Positions 8,096 through 14,449 of a stretch of DNA of 39,072 nt are shown here, piece by piece. The stretch covers positions 1-39,072 of the forward strand of contig JAFQQT010000066.1 in the NCBI GenBank assembly GCA_017410455.1, given 5' to 3'. This stretch comes from Clostridia bacterium. Its GTDB lineage: Bacteria > Bacillota > Clostridia > Christensenellales > Aristaeellaceae. Each line of letters opens with the position of its first letter. Positions within the stretch are counted from its first letter, which is position 1. The position numbers were made by a program, and so were the translations under genes. The notes under the pieces are model-generated. The model was not told where the DNA came from. It searched no databases and was given only the letters and a program-made list of their open reading frames with translations.

Positions 8096-8694
8096 TCGCC
8101 TCCCGTGTTCCGTCCCGCGCTGATCGCCATCGCGCCCAGGGGCGTGTCCATGGCCGCCAGCAGCTCCGCCTCCGTCAGGCGGATGCGTCCCTGCAGGGGA
8201 TCACAGGCCAGGAAAACGCCGTCCTCCGCGCCCGTGAGCAGGATGCCGTGCAGCACCTCGTCATGCATGCCGTCCGCATCTCCGGGGACAATGACCTCCA
8301 CGATGACCAGCCTCTCCCCGGCCAGCTCCGCCCGCAGCCAGTCCGCCGTGATGGGCTGACCAACCCGAAGGGTCAGGCGCGCGCCGGCCCGCTCAATGGC
8401 TTCCCGGTGCTCCGCGAGGATTTGGGCATGCAGCTCCGGCGGGTAATAGCCGCCCCGGTTGACCATCATCTCACGCTCGGCGTGGGCAAGGGTCACCTGT
8501 AAGCCATGGCGTGTCAGAAGCTGCGCCACACTGCCGCCCAGCGTTCCCGGCGTACACCGCGCCCTGAAGCGGCGATAGAGCGCCTGTTCCTTGCCAATGG
8601 TCGGGTAATCGACGCCAAAGGCATCCAGGATCATCAGCGCACAGGCAATGCCGCAGCTCTCCATGCTGTGCTGTTTCCAGAAGCGGACCTTCAT
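8092..8694 (-). CDS. C39-like cysteine peptidase domain protein
   Basis: 200-aa protein without a signal peptide. KQHSMESCGIACALMIL at residues 7-23 matches the catalytic-Cys region of C39-type peptidases (Cys14), and a later HGILLTG...LACDP supplies His149 and Asp165 at the expected places for a Cys-His-Asp triad. Free-standing C39-like proteins may cleave leader peptides or be inactive relatives (C39-like 2 families). The start is set at the ATG preceded by GGGAGG, which overlaps the end of the upstream gene; an open frame extends further upstream but inside that gene. The substrate is unknown, and no leader-peptide (GG) precursor gene is seen in the window. Confidence 0.7.
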   Translation of the reverse strand: MKVRFWKQHSMESCGIACALMILDAFGVDYPTIGKEQALYRRFRARCTPGTLGGSVAQLLTRHGLQVTLAHAEREMMVNRGGYYPPELHAQILAEHREAIERAGARLTLRVGQPITADWLRAELAGERLVIVEVIVPGDADGMHDEVLHGILLTGAEDGVFLACDPLQGRIRLTEAELLAAMDTPLGAMAISAGRNTGGE

Positions 8695-8708
8695 GTCCCC
8701 ACCTCCCA

Positions 8709-9449
8709 TCATGCCATCTGATGCCCATACCGCTCCATCAGCTGCTCGTACTCCTGCTTTTCCGTACACCAGAAGATGACATGGTACTTGTCGATTCCCA
8801 GCCGCTTGAACGCCTCCAGGCGGTGGTTGCCGTCGTTCATCTCGAATTCCCCGTCGGTTTTGCCCTCAGGAATCCAGTAGTGGACGATCAGCGGCGGCAG
8901 GTCAGCCCCGGCCCTGGCGGCGTCCATCAGCTGCCCGACGTGGATTTCAAACCATTCCGGGTGAATCTGCCAGCGCATTTCCGGCTCCGGGCCGGTGTTG
9001 CGCTTCAGCAGGTTCAGCGGGAAGCTCACCGGGGCATGGTAGATGCGGTCAAGCTCCCTGAGGCCGTCGGAAAAGGGCTTGTTATGCCCGTCGGAGAGCA
9101 GGTAGGTGTGAATCCATTCCTCGATCATGCCGTGCTGACCGCATTCGATGGCATTGGACAGCGTGCAGGCGTAATCCATGATGAAATCCTCCTTCTTTGA
9201 GTACACAATGCGGCGGATGGACTCCACCGACAGGCAGTACCGGTCCGCCAGCGAGTCGATGGAGCGCCCCTGGGCAAAGTCGCGGCGGATATCGCGGTTG
9301 CGGTCGCGCAGATACCGCCGGTAGCCGCTGGTCTCTCCCCATTTCCGGGGCTCCGGGGAGGGAATGTAGATGGCCTTGCCGGACACATAGCGCTGAATCT
9401 GCCGCAGCAGCTCCGGCGGAAAGATGTCCTTCGCGTTTTCGTACTTCAT
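8709..9449 (-). CDS. CD3324-type HTH fused to ParB-like (DGNHR) domain
   Basis: 246 aa. Residues 1-88 match the small CD3324/Mor-like HTH family (MKYENAKDIFPPELL, then QRYVSGKAIYIP, WGETSGYRRYL and LADRYCLSVESIRRIVYSKK), which normally forms a whole protein of about 90 aa. The remaining 158 residues end with GEFEMNDGNHRLEAFKRLG (about 200-218), the GxHR-type motif of ParB/sulfiredoxin-fold domains, which bind nucleotides or act as nucleases, CTPases or kinases in other proteins. The ATG was chosen because GGGAGGGGAG lies just upstream; the frame is open for another 29 codons. The 3' end holds the ribosome site for the C39-like gene, 14 bases on. Function unknown; a DNA-binding enzyme or regulator is possible. 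Confidence 0.7.
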   Translation of the reverse strand: MKYENAKDIFPPELLRQIQRYVSGKAIYIPSPEPRKWGETSGYRRYLRDRNRDIRRDFAQGRSIDSLADRYCLSVESIRRIVYSKKEDFIMDYACTLSNAIECGQHGMIEEWIHTYLLSDGHNKPFSDGLRELDRIYHAPVSFPLNLLKRNTGPEPEMRWQIHPEWFEIHVGQLMDAARAGADLPPLIVHYWIPEGKTDGEFEMNDGNHRLEAFKRLGIDKYHVIFWCTEKQEYEQLMERYGHQMA

Positions 9450-9505
9450 GAGGCTCCCCTCCCTTCTCCGCGTATGAGGATAACATGCCATGCCCGGAAA
9501 AGATA

Positions 9506-9525
9506 GCCCGCAAATGATTACGGGC
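9506..9525 (-). terminator. Weak hairpin at the end of the second kinase gene
   Basis: Read on the - strand, GCCCG-TAATCATTTG-CGGGC is followed by TATCTTTTCC. The stem overlaps the stop codon of the kinase-like gene and could partly end transcription before the HTH-ParB-like gene. Confidence 0.4.
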
Positions 9526-10252
9526 GTTCTTGACATAGCGTCGCCGACAGGGATGCCCGCGCCGCCGCCCAGTCCCGGTGGGCGTCGCGGAGCGTCACCG
9601 CCCGCAGGGGGAGCGACGCGAGGATGCGCTCCTCCCGCCGCTGCCTCTCCTGCAGGCAGGCAATATACCCCTCAAAGCCCGCCGCGCCGATGGAACGCCC
9701 GTAGCCGCCCTCCGCGTGGTACGGGATGACCGCCTCCAGCCAGCCGGGGCGCTCCTGTGCAGTCCGCTGCACCGTCTGGGCAACATCATCATTGTGCAGA
9801 TACACCACCACCGGCTCCATGGGCGCGATGATCTCCGCAATGGCCAGGATGTGGGCGGCGGAGGCTTCCTCGGGCATGCCGAAGCGCATCATCGTTTCGC
9901 ACATCGGGTTTTGCAGCAGCACGCAGTTGAAGACATACGCCGTGTCCGGATCGGCCTCCCGGACGAACCGCCGCCACTTGTCCAGCATCAGCGGGGCCTC
10001 CGTTTCCCATGGGAGACCATCGTAAATCTTGTATGGCAGCATCTCCGCCAGCTGCTGCGGCGGCACGGTGTTCAGCGGGACGATGTGCCCGTCCACCAGG
10101 GCGTGGAACTCATAATCCGCCGGGTGGTCGCCCGTGCCCTCGTCCACCAGCTTCACGCGCTTCCCCTGCATTTTCAGCACGTCCGCCAGATAGGCCGCCG
10201 TGCTGCTCTTGCCCGAACAGGGCAGCCCCTCGACGATATACAGTCTGCTCAT
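9518..10252 (-). CDS. P-loop NTPase, small-molecule kinase-like
   Basis: 244 aa with Walker A EGLPCSGKSSTA at residues 7-18, followed by KLVDEGTGDHP. The later part is alpha/beta with no further motif that names a substrate. It begins with ATG overlapping the TGA of the ABC-F gene (ATGA), so it is translationally coupled to a ribosome-protection type ATPase. Kinase-like P-loop genes in such positions can encode drug phosphotransferases, but nothing here proves it. The extra upstream codons in the frame lie within the ABC-F gene and lack a ribosome site. Confidence 0.75.
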   Translation of the reverse strand: MSRLYIVEGLPCSGKSSTAAYLADVLKMQGKRVKLVDEGTGDHPADYEFHALVDGHIVPLNTVPPQQLAEMLPYKIYDGLPWETEAPLMLDKWRRFVREADPDTAYVFNCVLLQNPMCETMMRFGMPEEASAAHILAIAEIIAPMEPVVVYLHNDDVAQTVQRTAQERPGWLEAVIPYHAEGGYGRSIGAAGFEGYIACLQERQRREERILASLPLRAVTLRDAHRDWAAARASLSATLCQERP

Positions 10253-11829
10253 GCGCCGCCTCCCAGGTCGATCACGCGGGTACACACCCTTTGCAGGAAC
10301 ACCGCGTCATGCTCCACCAGCAGGAGCGTGGGCGCGTATTCCAGCAGCAGCCCCTCCAGCTGCACGCGGGAGAGTACGTCGATGTAGTTCATCGGCTCGT
10401 CCCAGACGTAGAGGTGGGCCGGGATGCACAGGCTCCGGGCCAGCAGGAGCTTCTTCTTCTGCCCCTGGCTCATGTGGTGGATGGGCCGGTCAAAAAGGTC
10501 GCGGGTGAAGTCCATGTTGCGCAGGATCGCCTTGAACAACGTCTCGTCCACACCGCTTTTGCGGATAAATTCGCTGACAGAGCCCCGCAGGTCGTCCGTC
10601 TGCTGGGGGACATAGGAAACAATGAGGTTCGGCGCAATGCTGATGCTGCCCGTCAGCGAGCCGCCCGCGCCCACCAGCGCCTTGAGTACGCTGGATTTCC
10701 CGCAGCCGTTGGGGCCGCTGAGGGCAATGCGCTCCCCTCGCCGCAGGGTGAAGCTGATGCCCTCGCAGACGGCGCGGCCATCGTATGCCACGCGCCCATC
10801 GGCGACGGAGATCAGCACGTCCTTGGGGTGCTGCAGCACCGTCAGCTTCAGCTCGCCCACCTTTTCCACATTGTGCAGCAGGCCGCGCTTTTCCTCGATG
10901 GCGCGCTCCTTCCGGCGGACGGCGTTGGTGGCCTTCTTCATCACAGAGGCCGCCTTCGCACCCACGAAGCCACGATCCACCACGGCGGACACGCTCTCCG
11001 GCACATGGAACTTGCCGCGTTCCGCCTTCGCCGACCATTCGGCGGACCGCCGGGCGGACTCCTCCAAATGGCGGATGTCGCGTCTGAGTGCCTCGTTACG
11101 GCCCTGCTCGTATTCGTTCTGCTGGTTCAGGCGGGCCTCCCAGGTGTCGTAATTACCCTGCATGACCCACACATCGCTGCGGTTGAGGGACAGCACATGG
11201 TCGATGCAGCGGTTGAGGAAAGCGCGGTCGTGGCTGACCAGGAGGAAGCCGTCCTTGCGGCGGAGGTAGTCCGCCACCAGCTGGCGGCCGCGGGTATCCA
11301 GGTGGTTCGTCGGCTCGTCGATGAGGGGGTAGGCGTCCTCCCGGGCAAAGAGGGCGGCCAGCAGCACCTTGGTCTGCTCGCCCTTGGAAAGGGTGCAGAA
11401 GGGCCGGTCGAGGACGGAGTCGTCCACGTCCAGCTGGTTCAGCTCGCACACCAGCTGCCACTCCTCAACTCGGCCATCACCGCTGTAAGCGGCGCTGGCT
11501 ACGCTCGGCGATTGCAAGCAATCGCTGTCGCTAATCGGGCTGAAGCCCGATCTCGGGCCATCGTTGGCAGCCTGCAGCATCACCTCGCGGGTATTGGCCG
11601 ACGCATCCGCCACGGGGTACGGGAAGTACACCGGCGTGAGGGGCATGTCGATGCGGCCCTGGGGCTTCATTTCGCCCATCAGCAGCCGCAGCAGGGTGGT
11701 TTTGCCCTTGCCGTTGCGGCCGATCAGTCCCAGCCGCCAGGACGTATCGAAATTGAAGGACACATGCTCGAACACCGGCGTGTAGGAGCCGTCATAGGTG
11801 AAGGAAAGGTCACGGATGGATACCTGCAT
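10249..11829 (-). CDS. ABC-F ATPase, Lsa/Vga-like (ribosome protection type), with in-frame palindromic element
   Basis: 526-aa cytoplasmic protein with two ABC domains and no membrane segment. NBD1: Walker A GRNGKGKTT (about 37-45), signature LSKGEQTK (147-154), Walker B LIDEPTNHLD (169-178). A charged linker follows, then NBD2 with Walker A GPNGCGKSS, signature MSQGQKKK and WDEPMNYIDV, the last being typical of Lsa-type antibiotic-resistance ABC-F proteins that displace lincosamides, pleuromutilins or streptogramin A from the ribosome. Start is the ATG eight bases after AGGAGG; a nearer ATG is too close. Residues about 91-117 are encoded by a palindromic repeat element and look inserted between VMLQAAND and the helix VEEWQLVCEL. 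It heads the five-gene unit and has its own sigma-A promoter and about 240-base leader. Drug specificity is an inference. Confidence 0.88.
   Translation of the reverse strand: MQVSIRDLSFTYDGSYTPVFEHVSFNFDTSWRLGLIGRNGKGKTTLLRLLMGEMKPQGRIDMPLTPVYFPYPVADASANTREVMLQAANDGPRSGFSPISDSDCLQSPSVASAAYSGDGRVEEWQLVCELNQLDVDDSVLDRPFCTLSKGEQTKVLLAALFAREDAYPLIDEPTNHLDTRGRQLVADYLRRKDGFLLVSHDRAFLNRCIDHVLSLNRSDVWVMQGNYDTWEARLNQQNEYEQGRNEALRRDIRHLEESARRSAEWSAKAERGKFHVPESVSAVVDRGFVGAKAASVMKKATNAVRRKERAIEEKRGLLHNVEKVGELKLTVLQHPKDVLISVADGRVAYDGRAVCEGISFTLRRGERIALSGPNGCGKSSVLKALVGAGGSLTGSISIAPNLIVSYVPQQTDDLRGSVSEFIRKSGVDETLFKAILRNMDFTRDLFDRPIHHMSQGQKKKLLLARSLCIPAHLYVWDEPMNYIDVLSRVQLEGLLLEYAPTLLLVEHDAVFLQRVCTRVIDLGGGA
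11471..11560 (+). repeat. Three-hairpin palindromic element inside the ABC-F gene
   Basis: Hairpins CCGCT-GTA-AGCGG (11480-11492), GCGATTGC-AA-GCAATCGC (11508-11525) and ATCGGGCT-GA-AGCCCGAT (11534-11551) with the same linkers as the copies at 485-692. It lies antisense to the gene's reading direction yet keeps the frame open; the part 11479-11559 equals 27 codons. Confidence 0.88.
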
Positions 11830-12069
11830 AATCATCGCCTCCTGTTGATCTGGCTCCCTCCCCGAGGGAGCTGTCAGCAAAGCTGACTGAGGGAGTGAAG
11901 ACGGCAGCGATTCGGTTTTTGGCACGCAAAAAGGAGAGCCTGACACGAATATGGGTGTGACTGCCGCAGCAAACAAACCGTCACGAAAACGGCGTATATG
12001 CTCCCTGATGGGTTCATTGCAGCAGCTTACATCCGCATATCCGGGTCAGCCCTCCTTCATCATCACATT
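11830..12069 (-). promoter_or_regulatory. Long leader of the ABC-F operon with possible three-codon upstream ORF
   Basis: About 240 bases lie between the predicted transcription start and the ABC-F ATG, with no gene. On the - strand AAGGAGG (12057-12051) is followed 12 bases later by ATG CGG ATG TAA (12038-12027), a possible Met-Arg-Met uORF. Further down are CTGCTGCA/TGCGGCAG, TTTTTG/CAAAAA and the CTCCCTC/GAGGGAG repeat next to the ribosome site. Many ARE ABC-F genes are controlled by drug-sensing attenuation at short uORFs; that it applies here is inference. Confidence 0.5.
11852..11898. repeat. Palindromic repeat (CTCCCTC type) in ABC-F leader
   Basis: GCTCCCTC and GAGGGAGC form one hairpin and GTCAGC-AAA-GCTGAC a second; the outer GAGGGAG (about 11889-11895) can compete for the first stem. 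This two-hairpin form resembles dispersed intergenic repeats of gut Clostridia. It ends about ten bases from the ABC-F ribosome site. Confidence 0.7.
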
Positions 12070-12075
12070 GGGGAC

Positions 12076-12104
12076 ATTGTAGCACGGCGTGTCCGGCTTG
12101 TCAA
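12076..12104 (-). promoter_or_regulatory. Sigma-A promoter of the ABC-F operon
   Basis: On the - strand TTGACA (12104-12099), a 17-base spacer and TACAAT (12081-12076). Near-consensus. Confidence 0.85.
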
Positions 12105-12145
12105 GGGGCGGCCTGTGTCCTGTCAGGCGAATGCCGACGCAGAAA

Positions 12146-12169
12146 GGGAGGGGGAACGTTCCCCCTCCC
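12146..12169 (-). terminator. Perfect 24-bp palindrome after the exported-protein gene
   Basis: GGGAGGGGGAAC and its exact complement abut with no loop, then TTTCTGC on the - strand. It lies seven bases behind the stop at 12176 and is the likely terminator of that gene. On the + strand it faces the ABC-F promoter from behind. Confidence 0.7.
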
Positions 12170-12175
12170 GGCTGG

Positions 12176-14191
12176 TCATTGTCCGTCGACCTTCTTCACC
12201 TGGCGGTGCTCCGGCACGCGCACGTTGCCCTCCGCATCCACCTGCACATCGTAGTAGTTGACCTCCGTCACCACCTCGCCGTCATCCGTGACGACAAGGG
12301 TGAGCATGCGCACCGTTGCGCGCCCCTCCTGCAGGCCGGTGAAGGCAATATACGTTCCCGTTCCGTCCGCGTGCTCAAGCGCCACGCCCGCGCCCGGGAC
12401 ATCGGCGCTCTCCCCGACGCAGATGACCTCGTCACCCTCCACCACGCCGATGCGCCAGGTCTTCCCGCCGGCTCCGTTCGTCACCACGATTTCGCCGGTC
12501 ACGGGCAATTCCGCCGCCTCGCGCATCACCCAGTCGAACACCTCGCCGGTCAGCGCGTCCCAGCTGGCCTTCGCCTGCGCGACCCAGTCGTTCAGTTCCG
12601 CATTGCTCATGCCGCTGAGGGAAACCGCCTCGTGGCTGCACAGGCTGCCCTGCGGCGCACAGGTGTGCACCTCGCTGATCAGGGAGAGGAGCCGCTCGCC
12701 CTCCACCGAGACGCTGAAGCGCTCCGTGCCCGTCAGGTCCACGCCGTCGGTGGCGTAATCCATGCCGCACTGCATGTCCGTCAGGAGCCGGTCGCCCTCG
12801 CTGTACTGGAAGGCCAGGCCGATGGACACATCGTTCTCCGCGATGGCGACATTCAGCAGCAAATCCTGCCGGCTCTCCTCCACGTCGCCCCACTCCGCAT
12901 TGGCGGGCACGATGACGCTCAGCAGCGCCAGCGCCTCGGTCATGCCGGGGATGCTGCGGTTGGTCGCCGCACCCAGCACCACGCGGAGCACCTCCGTGCG
13001 CGCGCCTTCCGGATCGATATCGCCAACGGTCACCTCATATCCCCGGGCGTACGTGCCGTGGGGCTCCGTGACGGTGCAAATAACGTAGGCTTCCAGCATG
13101 TCGTCGCCGAAGAGCACCTCGTGGGTCACCGCGCCCTCCGCAGAAAGGCGGTTGTAGAGGCAGAAGAACACCGGCGCCAGCTCGTCACCGCTGGAATCCA
13201 CAACTTCCGCTTCCAGGCGCACCAGCGTACCCGTGCCGTCCTCATAGCCCCGCAGACCGATGGTGAAGAACGGGCTCATCTCCGCAGCCGTCAGTTCCTC
13301 GATGAGCGGGTTGATGAAGGCGTCGTTGAAGCTGACATTGCTTCCCGCCGCGTTGACGCTGCTGTAATCCATCAGCGCCGCCAGCTGCTCTCCCAGGGCG
13401 GGGTTGTCGCGGATGTCGGTGAGCCCGGCCACGGCCAGGTCGCGCACGTCGTCCTGCGTCACATACAGCGTCCACACCTGCGCGGCGGGGTCGCAGCCCT
13501 CCGGCTGGGCGTCGGGATCCGTCCCGCCGCCGGGGATGCGCTCATACTCCCGCCGCCCGAGGATGGCCTCCACCGCCGCGTCCCATGCGGTCGTTTCAAA
13601 GTCCGCCACGCCGGAGAGATCCTTCCCCAGCATCGACATCGGCCACGGCATGCCGCCGCCCAGCAGCATCATGTTGACCATCATCGCGTCGTCGCGGGTG
13701 ATCAGCCCGCCGGACTGCATCGCGCCGATCAGGCGCACGAGGGTGCCGGGCTGCGCCAGCTCCTCCGCGGTGAACTGCACGGCAGCGGGCGCAAGGCTGG
13801 TATCCAGCACATAGCCGCCCTCCTGTGCCGCCAGGGCGAAGGACAGCCAGTCCTCCCCGTCCAGCAGGATGCTCACCGCCTCGCCGTCCGCCCGGCTGCG
13901 GTTGACGATGGTCACCCGGGTCATGAACTCCGCCAGCAGCTGATCCATGTGGGGATCGCCGTTCAGCGCCCCGGTCTCAATCCTCACCGTGCGCACGACC
14001 TCCCGCCCGGCCTCCACGGCCGCCCGATCCGCAGAGAGTCGCGCGGCCTCCTCCGCCGTCAGCACGCCCCAGTCCGCCAGGAAGGACCAGTCGCTCGCCG
14101 CCCACATCGCGTCAAACACGGGATCCTCTGCCACAGATGCGCCCGGCACCAGCAGCAGCAGCGCCAGCAGGATGGAAAGCAGCTTTTTCAT
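12176..14191 (-). CDS. Large exported protein of unknown function
   Basis: 671 aa. The N-terminal signal peptide (MKKLLSILLALLLLVPGASVA, likely cleaved before EDPVF) has no lipobox Cys, so the protein is probably released or wall-associated. The rest is acidic, Ala/Glu/Asp/Val rich, with no membrane anchor, LPXTG or recognised enzymatic motif. The last 130 residues look beta-rich (EIVVTNGAGGKTWRIGVVEG, then TVRMLTLVVTDDGEVVTEVN). Start chosen at the ATG with GAGGAGG eight bases upstream; an earlier ATG in frame has no ribosome site. It has its own sigma-A promoter (14229-14257) and a palindromic terminator, so it is monocistronic and divergent from dnaE. Confidence 0.7.
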   Translation of the reverse strand: MKKLLSILLALLLLVPGASVAEDPVFDAMWAASDWSFLADWGVLTAEEAARLSADRAAVEAGREVVRTVRIETGALNGDPHMDQLLAEFMTRVTIVNRSRADGEAVSILLDGEDWLSFALAAQEGGYVLDTSLAPAAVQFTAEELAQPGTLVRLIGAMQSGGLITRDDAMMVNMMLLGGGMPWPMSMLGKDLSGVADFETTAWDAAVEAILGRREYERIPGGGTDPDAQPEGCDPAAQVWTLYVTQDDVRDLAVAGLTDIRDNPALGEQLAALMDYSSVNAAGSNVSFNDAFINPLIEELTAAEMSPFFTIGLRGYEDGTGTLVRLEAEVVDSSGDELAPVFFCLYNRLSAEGAVTHEVLFGDDMLEAYVICTVTEPHGTYARGYEVTVGDIDPEGARTEVLRVVLGAATNRSIPGMTEALALLSVIVPANAEWGDVEESRQDLLLNVAIAENDVSIGLAFQYSEGDRLLTDMQCGMDYATDGVDLTGTERFSVSVEGERLLSLISEVHTCAPQGSLCSHEAVSLSGMSNAELNDWVAQAKASWDALTGEVFDWVMREAAELPVTGEIVVTNGAGGKTWRIGVVEGDEVICVGESADVPGAGVALEHADGTGTYIAFTGLQEGRATVRMLTLVVTDDGEVVTEVNYYDVQVDAEGNVRVPEHRQVKKVDGQ

Positions 14192-14228
14192 ACAGGGCAC
14201 CTCCTCAGTCTTATCGTTTTGCAACATC

Positions 14229-14257
14229 AATATATCACACAACAGTTCATCTGTAAA
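14229..14257 (-). promoter_or_regulatory. Sigma-A promoter of the exported-protein gene
   Basis: TTTACA (14257-14252), 17-base spacer, TATATT (14234-14229) on the - strand, about 38 bases ahead of the ATG. Confidence 0.7.
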
Positions 14258-14391
14258 GGGTCTTCCGGATTTTGTTACAACTTTTCCGCTCCCTTCATCT
14301 GTATATACGCACCAGAACCCCCAAACGTTTCACCGCCTGCAGATTTTTTCCGGTCACCGCCGCCGTTCCCCTGTTCGACCTGCGCAAGTTG

Positions 14392-14400
14392 TGGTATAAT
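14392..14400 (+). promoter_or_regulatory. Extended -10 promoter of dnaE operon
   Basis: TGGTATAAT gives a consensus -10 (14395-14400) with a TGn extension; no good -35 is seen at 16-18 bases. It lies about 50 bases upstream of the dnaE ATG. Confidence 0.7.
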
Positions 14401-14449
14401 GTCAGCACAACAAACATCATTCCGAATTCGGCACACGGAGGTGTCCCCC

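Noticed and set aside
12089-14449. 787-codon in-frame extension upstream of dnaE
   Set aside because: Antisense to the exported-protein gene; the PHP domain starts at 14450 with a ribosome site and a promoter close by.
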